Source: Cronobacter malonaticus LMG 23826
GTDB taxonomy: Bacteria > Pseudomonadota > Gammaproteobacteria > Enterobacterales > Enterobacteriaceae
Length of the DNA: 64,000 nucleotides
Assembly (NCBI RefSeq): GCF_001277215.2
Contig: NZ_CP013940.1
Span: forward strand, 3,720,001 to 3,784,000
Direction: 5' to 3'
Below, piece by piece: positions 1-14,607 of the stretch. The first letter of the stretch is position 1, and each line of letters opens with the position of its first letter. Position numbers and translations under genes: made by a program. Below the pieces are notes generated by a model. That model saw nothing but the letters and a program-made list of their open reading frames with translations, did not search any database and was not told the origin of the DNA.

Positions 1-5681
<5,681 letters not shown>

Positions 5682-5703
5682 TCGTTTAGTCTGACGTTAT
5701 AAA

Positions 5704-5728
5704 GGGAAGCCTCGCGCTTCCCTTTTTT
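5704..5728 (+). terminator. Rho-independent terminator of gltBD
   Basis: A 7-bp perfect stem, GGGAAGC (5704-5710) with GCTTCCC (5716-5722), a 5-base loop, then six T (5723-5728). It lies 23 bases after the gltD stop. Confidence 0.9.
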
Positions 5729-5730
5729 AT

Positions 5731-6049
5731 TTCGCTTATCAATAAAGCAAGCATTTTTATTTCCAGAAAAAGACTTTTCCGTTTCCAGATTAATGTCCTG
5801 ATTTACGCCGTTTATGTTCGAATGCTGAATCAGCAGAGTTTCAGAATCACGTCAAACGCCTTATATTTTGCCATATATTTACAAAACGTATTGATGCAAG
5901 CCTTGTATGAAATAAGACCGCCAAAATCATAATTATTTTATATTTATAAATTCTGTATCTTTCGGAAAGCATGTTATTGGCGTGATTAATGAAATAAGCT
6001 GCCGCGACGCCGACACTTAATTCAACGCATTATTATATTGGACGTAATT
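5731..6049. other. AT-rich intergenic region upstream of the autotransporter
   Basis: About 320 bases clearly richer in A and T than the genes on either side, with runs such as ATAATTATTTTATATTTATA near 5930-5950. No convincing ORF or RNA gene is visible. It must contain the promoter of the autotransporter, but I could not choose a -35/-10 pair. Low GC of this kind is typical of H-NS-bound, horizontally acquired loci; that is inference. Confidence 0.5.
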
Positions 6050-8605
6050 ATGGATACTTCTAAAACATTCAGGAAAAACAGAATAGCAAAGATTATGGCT
6101 GGTGTATTCCCGACCGTGATCCTTTTGACACCTGCGCTCTCACACGCAGTCACCAATATCGATGAAGATACAGAAGACACCTATTTTTTCAGCGGTGACA
6201 AAGAATATGTTATTGCCGATGGCGTGACGATGTCGTCTTTAACCAGCGATCCTGCCGCCCTGGTAAAAGGTAAAAGCGTAACGTCGATTATTAATAACGG
6301 CACGATTAAAAATGATAATGGCGGCGCTGTCCTGATCGATATTTCAGGTCAGACATCTGACATGATGAAGCTGGAGAATAAAGGCGCCATTAATAGCACA
6401 GGCACAGCCATCGACGTTATTAACGGCAGTAACGTCACCATCATTAATACCGGCACTATTTCTGGCAGCGATAACGCGATTTCTTTTGAAAACGATGGTA
6501 ATAATTCGCTGATTCTTAAAGCAGGCTCCAGCCTTGAAGGCAATGTAACCACTACAGGATCCGCCATCAGTACGATTACTCTGAATGATAGCGGTAACGA
6601 GAACAGCGATTTTATCGGCGTGAACGCAGGCGACGGTTTTAAATCGCTGACGATGGACGGCACCGACTGGACACTGACCGGCGATATCGATCTGACAGGT
6701 ACAGGTGACAGCCTTATCGTCAAAACCGGCAACCTGACGCTCGGTGGCGACGTGAAAAACACCGGCTCATCATTAATTAACGATGCGGCCTCGCTGCAAA
6801 TCGGCACGGGTAGCGGCGCTAACGCCTCGCTGGAAGGTAACGTCACCAACAACGGCACACTGATTTTCAACCAGGCAGAGGATTATAGCTTCGCGGGCGA
6901 TATTTCCGGCACCGGTAACCTCGTGAAAGAAGACGCCAACACGCTAACGCTCACGGGTAACAACAGCTTTAGCGGTGACACCACCCTTAAAGCAGGCACG
7001 ACGCTTTTGGCGGAAAACGCCACGATGGGGCCAGACGGCGGCACAGGCGTTATTAATATCAACAGTGGTGCCACGCTTGCTTCTGCTGGCACGGTAAACA
7101 GCAGCGTGGCGATAGCCGCGGGCGGCGTGCTGGCGTCCTGGAATGCGGTCAGCGGCAACGAGAACGCTTCCACACCGGTGACGGGCAATACCATCAATGG
7201 TGACGTGACCAACCAGGGCACGCTGCAAATCGCGGGCGGTAACAACGTCGGCAATGCATTTACCATTAACGGCAACTATACGGGCGATGAGAACAGCCGC
7301 ATCGTCATGAACACCGAAGCGGGTACGGACGACTCTCTGACCGACCATCTGGCTATTACCGGCGACAGCGCGGGCAGCTCGGCGCTTGAAGTGGCAAACA
7401 TCGGCGGTCAGGGCGCGCAGACCATCAACGGTATTGAGCTTATCAGCGTTGGCGGCGCGTCTGATGCGTCGTTCACGCTGGATAAACCCGTCGTGGCCGG
7501 GATGTGGGAATACGATCTGTATAAGCACGACGACGGCAACTGGTATCTGGAATCCAAAGCCAGCGATACGCCAGACCCAACGCCGGATCCGACACCAGAC
7601 CCGGATGACAATGGCGGCGGCGATAATGGCGGCGGTGGCAATGGCGGCGGCGATACGCCACCAGCCCCGGAAGTTTACCGCCCGGAGGCTGGCGTCTATA
7701 TGGCGAACTACCTGGCCGCCCAGCAGATGTTTATTCACAAGCGCGACGACCGCGATCAGCTGATGCTGCGCGACGCCGACGACCTGAATACCTGGATGTA
7801 CGTTAAAGGCGAGTATAACGACGGCAACTTCGCGGACAGCAATCTTAAATATAAGATTCGCTCCGCCGTGGTGCAGTTGGGTAGCGACTTCCTGAGCAAA
7901 AATCTTTCCACCGGCACGCTGCACAGCGGCTTTATGCTGGGCGCGGGCTACAGCGACACCACCGCCGACGCACGTCACAATTCGCGCTCGGCAGATGGCC
8001 GTGTCAACGGTTATAACGTTGGCGTTTATGCGACCTGGCAGGAAGATCAGAAGCTGCGCCTTGGCAGCTATATCGACAGCTGGGCGTCTTACAGCTGGTA
8101 TAACAGCCAGGTAAATGGCGACGATATGCCAGGCGAGAAGTATGACAGCCAGGGCTACGCCGCCTCGCTGGAAGTGGGCCATGCCTGGCTGGTGCCGTCA
8201 GAGAAAGCGCGGACCATGAAATTTGAGCCGCAGGGCCAGGTGGTATATAGCAATCTGGATCAGGATAACCACGTTGAATATAACGGCACGCGCGTTAACA
8301 CGCCGGATAACGATGCCGTGCTGGGCCGTATCGGCCTCAAGGCAAGCTACGTGGATCAGAAAGTTATGGAGGCCTGGCAGCCTTACGGCGCGGTGAACTG
8401 GCTTATCGGTAATGGCATGAGCGATCTGAACTTTAACGGCGAGACGCTGGACTCAAACGTGCCGTCTAACCGCTTCCAGCTGGAAACCGGCGTCAGCGGT
8501 AAGGTGAATGACGCGACCACCGTTTCCTTCCGGGTCAGCAGCGAATGGGGCGATAACTCCTATAACGCCTATTCCGGCCATATGCTGGTGAACTATCGCT
8601 GGTAA
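6050..8605 (+). CDS. Type V (classical) autotransporter, outer-membrane beta-barrel protein
   Basis: A 851-residue surface protein. Residues 1-33 form a signal peptide ending SHA before VTN. The passenger (about 34-505) is rich in Asn, Gly, Thr and Ser with short beta-strand repeats, as expected of a right-handed beta-helix. It carries a passenger-associated repeat, LTLTGNNSFSGDTTLKAG, near residue 300. A Pro-Asp-Thr then Gly-Asn hinge begins at residue 506. The last 310 residues are the translocator barrel, from VYRPEAGVYMANYLAAQQMF to the terminal aromatic NYRW needed for BAM assembly. No cysteine is present. ATG 6050 is preferred to the TTG at 6038 because it follows a GGAC motif and opens directly into the signal peptide. 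No protease triad was recognised, so adhesin or biofilm roles in the AIDA/pertactin style are inference. The gene stands alone and its passenger start is lower in GC than its barrel. Close relatives are not identifiable by eye. Confidence 0.9.
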   Translation: MDTSKTFRKNRIAKIMAGVFPTVILLTPALSHAVTNIDEDTEDTYFFSGDKEYVIADGVTMSSLTSDPAALVKGKSVTSIINNGTIKNDNGGAVLIDISGQTSDMMKLENKGAINSTGTAIDVINGSNVTIINTGTISGSDNAISFENDGNNSLILKAGSSLEGNVTTTGSAISTITLNDSGNENSDFIGVNAGDGFKSLTMDGTDWTLTGDIDLTGTGDSLIVKTGNLTLGGDVKNTGSSLINDAASLQIGTGSGANASLEGNVTNNGTLIFNQAEDYSFAGDISGTGNLVKEDANTLTLTGNNSFSGDTTLKAGTTLLAENATMGPDGGTGVININSGATLASAGTVNSSVAIAAGGVLASWNAVSGNENASTPVTGNTINGDVTNQGTLQIAGGNNVGNAFTINGNYTGDENSRIVMNTEAGTDDSLTDHLAITGDSAGSSALEVANIGGQGAQTINGIELISVGGASDASFTLDKPVVAGMWEYDLYKHDDGNWYLESKASDTPDPTPDPTPDPDDNGGGDNGGGGNGGGDTPPAPEVYRPEAGVYMANYLAAQQMFIHKRDDRDQLMLRDADDLNTWMYVKGEYNDGNFADSNLKYKIRSAVVQLGSDFLSKNLSTGTLHSGFMLGAGYSDTTADARHNSRSADGRVNGYNVGVYATWQEDQKLRLGSYIDSWASYSWYNSQVNGDDMPGEKYDSQGYAASLEVGHAWLVPSEKARTMKFEPQGQVVYSNLDQDNHVEYNGTRVNTPDNDAVLGRIGLKASYVDQKVMEAWQPYGAVNWLIGNGMSDLNFNGETLDSNVPSNRFQLETGVSGKVNDATTVSFRVSSEWGDNSYNAYSGHMLVNYRW
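7565..7664 (+). repeat. Low-complexity hinge repeat inside the autotransporter gene
   Basis: The DNA encodes three Pro-Asp-Pro-Thr-type units and then three GGGD/N units built on GATAATGGCGGCGG-like tracts. It separates passenger from barrel. Such tracts can change length by slippage; here the frame stays open. Confidence 0.75.
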
Positions 8606-8616
8606 CAGGCAAGGAC

Positions 8617-8643
8617 AAAAAAACCGCCTTTTCGGGGCGGTTT
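8617..8643. terminator. Hairpin after the autotransporter, probably bidirectional
   Basis: Perfect 8-bp stem AAACCGCC (8621-8628) with GGCGGTTT (8636-8643) and a 7-base loop. On the plus strand the T-run is only three bases. On the minus strand the same stem is followed by seven T, so it would end minus-strand transcripts better than the gene it follows. Confidence 0.7.
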
Positions 8644-8644
8644 A

Positions 8645-8677
8645 ATAAAAAAGCCGGGATGCGTCAGCATACCCGGC
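8645..8677 (-). terminator. Terminator of the sspAB operon
   Basis: Stem GCCGGG plus ATGC (8653-8662) pairs with GCAT plus CCCGGC (8667-8677, one bulged A), loop GTCA. Six T follow on the minus strand. It lies about 20 bases after the sspB stop. Confidence 0.85.
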
Positions 8678-8697
8678 TTTATTTTAAGGCAGCGCGA

Positions 8698-9189
8698 TTA
8701 CTTAACCACGCGCAGCGCCGGACGTCCGCCACGCGGCGGTGGCTCGTCATCCGGCCCGTTATCATCCGCATCGTCAGGCTTATCGCCATCAATCACAGAC
8801 ATCACGGTTTCCGGCTCTTCTGCGCTGTTTTCGTCGTTCAGGCTCGCCATCTCTTCATCGTAAGCGGCTTCAGGCTCGAACATCGTACCGGCGCCGTTTT
8901 CACGGGCGTAGATAGCCAGCACGGCCGCCAGCGGCACCGTGACCTGACGCGGCACGCCGCCGAAACGGGCGTTGAAGCGAACTTCATCATTCGCCAGTTC
9001 CAGATTACCGACCGCGCGCGGAGCGATATTCAGAACAATTTGCCCGTCGCGCGCATACTCCAGCGGCACCAGCACGCCCGGCAGCGTCACATCCACGACC
9101 AGGTGCGGCGTCAGCTGGTTATCCAGCAGCCATTCATAAAAGGCACGCAGCAGATAGGGACGACGTGGAGAGAGCTGAGAGATATCCAT
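8698..9189 (-). CDS. sspB: ClpXP adaptor, stringent starvation protein B
   Basis: Adaptor that tethers SsrA-tagged peptides and N-terminal RseA fragments to ClpX for degradation in the cytoplasm. The protein is 163 residues (165 in E. coli). The folded tag-binding domain covers about residues 1-110 (MDISQLSPRRPYLLRAFYEW, GVLVPLEYARDGQIVLNIAP). An acidic flexible linker follows, and the C-terminal motif GGRPALRVVK docks on the ClpX zinc-binding domain. It starts 5 bases after the sspA stop, so it is the second gene of the sspAB operon. Its link to RseA ties it functionally to degS, 5 kb away. Confidence 0.97.
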   Translation of the reverse strand: MDISQLSPRRPYLLRAFYEWLLDNQLTPHLVVDVTLPGVLVPLEYARDGQIVLNIAPRAVGNLELANDEVRFNARFGGVPRQVTVPLAAVLAIYARENGAGTMFEPEAAYDEEMASLNDENSAEEPETVMSVIDGDKPDDADDNGPDDEPPPRGGRPALRVVK

Positions 9190-9194
9190 AAGGT

Positions 9195-9836
9195 TTAGCC
9201 CCGGGTTTGCAGACGCATTTCGCGCTCGGCTTCCGTCAGCGAAGCCAGGAACGAATCACGCTCAAACACGCGAGTCATATAGCCTTTGAGTTCTTTAGCG
9301 CCCGCGCCGCTGAACTCAACGCCTAACTGCGGCAGACGCCACAGCAGCGGTGCGAGATAGCAATCCACCAGGCTGAACTCATCGCTCAGGAAATAAGGCT
9401 TCTGGCCAAATACCGGCGCGATAGCCAGCAGCTCTTCACGCAGCTGTTTACGCGCGTTATCGGCTTCCTGGGCGGAGCCGCTGACAATCACGTTCATCAG
9501 CGAGTACCAGTCTTTCTCGATACGGTGCATATACAGGCGGCTTTCACCGCGAGCCACCGGATACACCGGCATTAACGGCGGGTGAGGGAAACGCTCATCG
9601 AGATATTCCATAATGATGCGCGACTCCCACAGAGTCAGTTCACGGTCTACCAGCGTCGGCACGCTTTGATTTGGGTTGAGGTCAATCAGATCCTGCGGCA
9701 GGTTATCCGTTTCCACATGCTCAATTTCAAAGCTGACACCCTTTTCAGCCAGCACAATGCGGACCTGATGGCTGTAGATATCAGTAGGACCAGAAAACAG
9801 CGTCATTACCGAACGTTTGTTGGCAGCGACAGCCAT
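9195..9836 (-). CDS. sspA: Stringent starvation protein A, RNA polymerase-associated
   Basis: RNA polymerase-binding regulator with a glutathione S-transferase fold, needed for acid and stationary-phase survival; it has no GST activity in E. coli. The protein is 213 residues. The N-terminal thioredoxin-like half (MTLFSGPTDIYSHQVRIVLAEKG, NQSVPTLVDRELTLWESRIIMEYL) is followed by a helical domain. A strong Shine-Dalgarno GGAGG (plus-strand CCTCC at 9842-9846) sits 5 bases before the ATG. Its promoter must lie in the 250 bases between it and the rpsI terminator. Confidence 0.97.
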   Translation of the reverse strand: MAVAANKRSVMTLFSGPTDIYSHQVRIVLAEKGVSFEIEHVETDNLPQDLIDLNPNQSVPTLVDRELTLWESRIIMEYLDERFPHPPLMPVYPVARGESRLYMHRIEKDWYSLMNVIVSGSAQEADNARKQLREELLAIAPVFGQKPYFLSDEFSLVDCYLAPLLWRLPQLGVEFSGAGAKELKGYMTRVFERDSFLASLTEAEREMRLQTRG

Positions 9837-9846
9837 GAAAACCTCC

Positions 9847-10087
9847 AGGTATATTCAGAAAGTTACTGCTACCAGCCGCAAACACGACTGGCCTTATTAA
9901 TCACCCTTCCGTGCCGAACTTTCTTGCGTCTTTAAAACGAACAAAACGTGAACAGTTACCAGCATTTGGGCACAAAATTGGATGATAGTTTACCAGATTT
10001 TGCGCAGCTTGTGGTGAGAGGTTTTGTCCGATTGCCGTAAATGGGCGGGATTTCAGTAGATTAGCGACCAGATAAAAATTCCGGGCA
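9847..10087. other. sspA upstream region
   Basis: Gap between the sspA ribosome-binding site and the rpsI terminator. Short ORFs on both strands here have no family resemblance. It should hold the sspA promoter on the minus strand, but I see no clear hexamer pair. Confidence 0.4.
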
Positions 10088-10117
10088 TAAAAAAACCCGG
10101 CATGGTGCCGGGTTTTT
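10088..10117 (-). terminator. Terminator of rplM-rpsI
   Basis: Stem CCCGGC (10096-10101) with GCCGGG (10107-10112), extended by flanking A/T pairs, loop ATGGT. Seven or more T follow on the minus strand. The A and T runs make it nearly symmetric. Confidence 0.88.
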
Positions 10118-10149
10118 CGCCAATTCGATTCTGCCAAAGCAGAAAAGGA

Positions 10150-11051
<902 letters not shown>

Positions 11052-11146
11052 TCACACGACAAAGTCCGCAAACCTACCCCCTCGGATATGTTTTCGGCAC
11101 ATAAAAGTTTCGGGAAAAAAACTTTCTTGTAACGTGGGGTCGCAAG

Positions 11147-11152
11147 ATTATA
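11147..11152 (-). promoter_or_regulatory. Candidate -10 element of the rplM-rpsI promoter
   Basis: A perfect TATAAT on the minus strand, about 160 bases before the rplM ATG and after the zapE stop in transcription order. The -35 region (about 11170-11176) is poor (TCGATC or similar), so the assignment rests on the -10 and position alone. Confidence 0.5.
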
Positions 11153-11235
11153 GAGAAGTCGAGTATAAAGATCGACCCCTTTTATCAGGAAAGTATCGGG
11201 ATTCGCTCCCCTGCGCGCAGAGGAGCGGCCTGGCA

Positions 11236-12372
11236 TCAGGCCAGGTGCGGCCGTTTGAGGTATTCCTCGCTCTGCATCTCCTGCAAACGCGACAAACAAC
11301 GCTTAAATTCAAACTGCAGTTGCTCGCCCTGGTAGATGCTCTCCAGCGGCGCATCCGCCGAGACCACCAGCTTCACCTGGCGTTCGTAAAACTCATCCAC
11401 CAGCGCGATAAAACGCCGCGCCGCGTTCTCGGTGGACGTCGTCATCACCGGCACATCAAACAACAACACAGTATGGAACTGGCGCGACAGCGCGATGTAG
11501 TCATGCTGGCTGCGCGCGTCCACGCATAAGGTGGCGAAGGACGCGGCCAGCGTCTGGTTTTCAACACCAAGCGTCGGCAGCGGGCGATGGTTAATCTCAA
11601 GCGACGGTGCCGCCGCCGCGTTACGCGGTGCGCCCGCCAGCGCCTGCCAAAGTTTGTCCATCTGGCGCGCCGTTTCCTCACTGCGCGGCGAGAGCCACAA
11701 ATGCGCCTGGGTCAGCGTGCGCAGGCGGTAATCGATACCCGCGTCGACGTTCATCACATCGCAATGCGCTTTTATGGCCTCAATAGCTGGCAGAAAACGC
11801 GTACGTTGCAGGCCGTTGCGGTACAGCTCATCGGGCGGAATGTTTGACGTCGCGACAAGCGTAATACCGCGCGCGAACAGCGCCTGCATCAGTCCGCCAA
11901 GCAGCATGGCGTCGGTAATGTCAGAGACAAAAAATTCATCGAAGCAGATAACGTCCGCCTGCGCTTTAAAGCCATCGGCAACCACTTCCAGCGGATCGCT
12001 TTGCCCTTGCAGCGCGGCGAGCTCTTCATGCACGCGCAGCATAAACCGGTGAAAGTGCAGCCTGAGTTTGCGCTCACCCGGCAGGCTATGAAAGAACAGG
12101 TCCATCAGCCAGGTTTTACCTCGACCGACGCCACCCCACATATATAAGCCGCGAACCGGCGCTTCACTGAGCGCTTCTTCGCGTTTGCCAAACAGCTTGC
12201 CGACTTTGGTCAGCAGGCCGCCACGAGCAGGCGCTGGCGCGTCGGTTTTCTGCGAAAGGGCCTGCCAGATAAGATTCAGACGATTTACTGCTTCATGCTG
12301 GACGTCGTCCGGCTGATGGGTGCCCTCTTTCAGGGCCTGTTGGTAGCGCGATGTCGGAGAGATGCTCTGCAT
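11236..12372 (-). CDS. zapE: Cell division protein ZapE, AFG1-type ATPase
   Basis: Cytoplasmic P-loop ATPase of the AFG1/LACE1 family that associates with the Z ring during division and matters under stress. The protein is 378 residues (375 in E. coli). Walker A is GGVGRGKTW near residue 95, Walker B is DVICFDEFFVSD, and a Thr/Ser-rich sensor follows (TLVATSNIPPDELY). It lies upstream of rplM on the same strand but is separated by about 200 bases that carry the rplM promoter. It diverges from zapG, another division-linked gene. Confidence 0.96.
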   Translation of the reverse strand: MQSISPTSRYQQALKEGTHQPDDVQHEAVNRLNLIWQALSQKTDAPAPARGGLLTKVGKLFGKREEALSEAPVRGLYMWGGVGRGKTWLMDLFFHSLPGERKLRLHFHRFMLRVHEELAALQGQSDPLEVVADGFKAQADVICFDEFFVSDITDAMLLGGLMQALFARGITLVATSNIPPDELYRNGLQRTRFLPAIEAIKAHCDVMNVDAGIDYRLRTLTQAHLWLSPRSEETARQMDKLWQALAGAPRNAAAAPSLEINHRPLPTLGVENQTLAASFATLCVDARSQHDYIALSRQFHTVLLFDVPVMTTSTENAARRFIALVDEFYERQVKLVVSADAPLESIYQGEQLQFEFKRCLSRLQEMQSEEYLKRPHLA

Positions 12373-12575
12373 ATATTATTCTTACTTCCTGAAAACGTTC
12401 GCCGCAGCGTTATTTTGGCCAAAAAAAGGCCGCTCTACACTACGCCATGCCGCTCCAGGATTCCACTTCTCCTGAATTAGCGGTTATAGTGGGTTTACCG
12501 GTCGACGGCACGCAGACGAGAAACCAAGCCTCGCCGTTACCACCCTACGGAATCACAAGACAACGGGAGATGTTC

Positions 12576-12974
12576 ATGACCTGGGAATATGCGCTTATTG
12601 GGTTAGTCGTCGGCATCATTATCGGCGCCGTCGCTATGCGTTTCGGTAACCGCAAATTACGTCAACAGCAGGCTCTGCAGTACGAGCTTGAGAAAAATAA
12701 AGCGGAGCTTGACGACTACCGCGAAGAACTGGTCAGCCACTTCGCCCGCAGCGCCGAACTGCTGGATAACATGGCGCACGACTATCGTCAGCTTTATCAG
12801 CACATGGCGAAAAGCTCCAGTAGCCTGCTGCCGGAAATGTCCGCAGAGACCAACCCGTTCCGTAATCGCCTTGCGGAATCGGAAGCCAGCAACGATCAGG
12901 CGCCGGTCCAGATGCCGCGCGACTATTCGGACAGCGCGTCTGGTCTGCTGCGTACCGGCGCGAAGCGCAACTGA
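12576..12974 (+). CDS. zapG: Inner-membrane cell division/envelope protein ZapG (YhcB, DUF1043)
   Basis: Single-pass inner-membrane protein linked to divisome and cell-width control in E. coli. The protein is 132 residues. An N-terminal transmembrane helix (YALIGLVVGIIIGAVAMRF) is followed by a coiled coil (about 25-80) rich in Leu, Glu and Lys, then a disordered tail ending GLLRTGAKRN. ATG 12576 (MTWEYALIG) matches the family. The open frame extends 43 codons upstream without conservation, so that part is treated as leader. Divergent from zapE. Confidence 0.96.
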   Translation: MTWEYALIGLVVGIIIGAVAMRFGNRKLRQQQALQYELEKNKAELDDYREELVSHFARSAELLDNMAHDYRQLYQHMAKSSSSLLPEMSAETNPFRNRLAESEASNDQAPVQMPRDYSDSASGLLRTGAKRN

Positions 12975-13149
12975 TTCAGCTAAAAACTATCCTTACCGAC
13001 GGGCGCATTTGCGCCCGCTTTTCTTTGGGTGCTGACTATGCTTATTCTGAGCGCTGCCGTCCCGATGACAGCATTGTTACGACATTGAGAATTCAATAAT
13101 ATCCGTGTTTTCAGGTGACTTTTATAACCAGGTTGCGAGAGCTGCGTTC

Positions 13150-14517
13150 ATGAAAAAACAAACCCTGCTGTTAAGTGCGTTAGCGTTAAGTCTCGGTTTA
13201 TCTCTGTCGGCGCCCGCGCCGGTGCTCGCTGCGCTGCCATCGCAGGTGCCAGGCCAGCCTGCGATCCCAAGCCTCGCGCCGATGCTGGAAAAAGTGCTGC
13301 CTGCGGTTGTCAGCGTGCGGGTGGAAGGCACTGCCGTGCAGGAACAGCGCGTACCGGAAGAGCTGAAAAAGTTTTTCGGCGAGTCGATGCCTGACCAGCA
13401 GGCGCAGCCGTTTGAAGGGCTCGGCTCGGGCGTTATTATCGACGCCGCGAAAGGCTATGTGCTCACCAATAACCACGTGATTAACCACGCTGAAAAAATC
13501 AGCGTTCAGCTCAATGACGGCCGCGAGTTCGACGCCAAACTGATTGGCGGCGACGACCAGAGCGATATCGCGCTGATCCAGTTACAAAACGCCAGCAACC
13601 TGACGCAAATCCAGGTGGCGGATTCCGATAAACTGCGCGTCGGCGATTTCGTGGTGGCCGTCGGCAACCCGTTCGGGCTCGGCCAGACGGCGACGTCCGG
13701 CATCGTTTCGGCGCTAGGCCGCAGCGGGCTCAATCTCGAAGGCTTTGAAAACTTTATCCAGACCGATGCGTCCATCAACCGCGGCAACTCCGGCGGCGCG
13801 CTGCTGAACCTGAACGGCGAGCTTATCGGCATCAACACCGCTATTCTCGCGCCAGGCGGCGGCAGCGTCGGTATCGGCTTTGCTATTCCGGCGAATATGG
13901 CCCAGACGCTCGCTAAACAGCTGATGCAATCAGGCGAGGTGAAACGCGGTCTGCTCGGCATTAAAGGCACCGAGATGAGCGCCGATATCGCCAAAGCGTT
14001 TAACCTGAACACCCAGCGCGGCGCGTTTGTCAGCGAAGTGCTGCCGAATTCAGGCTCCGCTAAAGCGGGCATTAAAGCGGGCGACGTGATTGTCAGCCTC
14101 AATGGCCGCCCGCTGAACAGCTTCGCCGAACTGCGCTCGCGCATCGCCACCACCGAGCCTGGCACGAAAGTGAAACTGGGCCTGCTGCGCGACGGTAAAG
14201 CCCAGGAAGTGGAGGTAACGCTCGATAAAAGCACGTCCTCTTCCGCCAGCGCCGACATCATCGCCCCGGCCTTGCAGGGCGCGACGTTAAGCGACGGCCA
14301 GCTTAAAGACGGCACCAAAGGCATTACCATCAACAGCGTCGAAAAAGGCAGCGCCGCCGCCCAGGCGGGCCTGCAGAAAGATGACGTGATCGTCGGCGTA
14401 AACCGCGCGCGCGTCAGCACCATCGCTGAAATGCGCAAGCTGCTGGAGAGTAAACCTGCCATTATCGCGCTACATGTCGTGCGCGGAAACGACAGCCTCT
14501 ATTTACTGCTGCGTTAA
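13150..14517 (+). CDS. degQ: Periplasmic serine endoprotease DegQ
   Basis: HtrA-family protease and chaperone that clears misfolded periplasmic proteins. The protein is 455 residues, the E. coli length, starting at ATG 13150 (MKKQTLLLSALAL). A signal peptide ends near residue 27 (VLA before ALP). The catalytic triad is H109, D139 and S214 in GNSGG. Two PDZ domains follow (about 280-365 and 380-455). It ends 90 bases before degS with a hairpin between, so each gene may have its own transcript. Confidence 0.98.
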   Translation: MKKQTLLLSALALSLGLSLSAPAPVLAALPSQVPGQPAIPSLAPMLEKVLPAVVSVRVEGTAVQEQRVPEELKKFFGESMPDQQAQPFEGLGSGVIIDAAKGYVLTNNHVINHAEKISVQLNDGREFDAKLIGGDDQSDIALIQLQNASNLTQIQVADSDKLRVGDFVVAVGNPFGLGQTATSGIVSALGRSGLNLEGFENFIQTDASINRGNSGGALLNLNGELIGINTAILAPGGGSVGIGFAIPANMAQTLAKQLMQSGEVKRGLLGIKGTEMSADIAKAFNLNTQRGAFVSEVLPNSGSAKAGIKAGDVIVSLNGRPLNSFAELRSRIATTEPGTKVKLGLLRDGKAQEVEVTLDKSTSSSASADIIAPALQGATLSDGQLKDGTKGITINSVEKGSAAAQAGLQKDDVIVGVNRARVSTIAEMRKLLESKPAIIALHVVRGNDSLYLLLR

Positions 14518-14528
14518 TAAACTGAGAC

Positions 14529-14559
14529 AACGGACATCACGCCGCGTGTGATGTCCGTT
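14529..14559 (+). terminator. Hairpin between degQ and degS
   Basis: A perfect 12-bp stem, AACGGACATCAC (14529-14540) with GTGATGTCCGTT (14548-14559), and a 7-base loop, followed by one more T only. The short T-run suggests partial termination or transcript stabilisation. Confidence 0.6.
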
Positions 14560-14607
14560 TAACTCATGGTATGCTGCGCCCGTCCCCTGACTACTTATTC
14601 CATACAC

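Noticed and set aside
13506..14462. 318-codon frame opposite degQ
   Set aside because: Same pattern: antisense to a conserved coding region and low-complexity protein.
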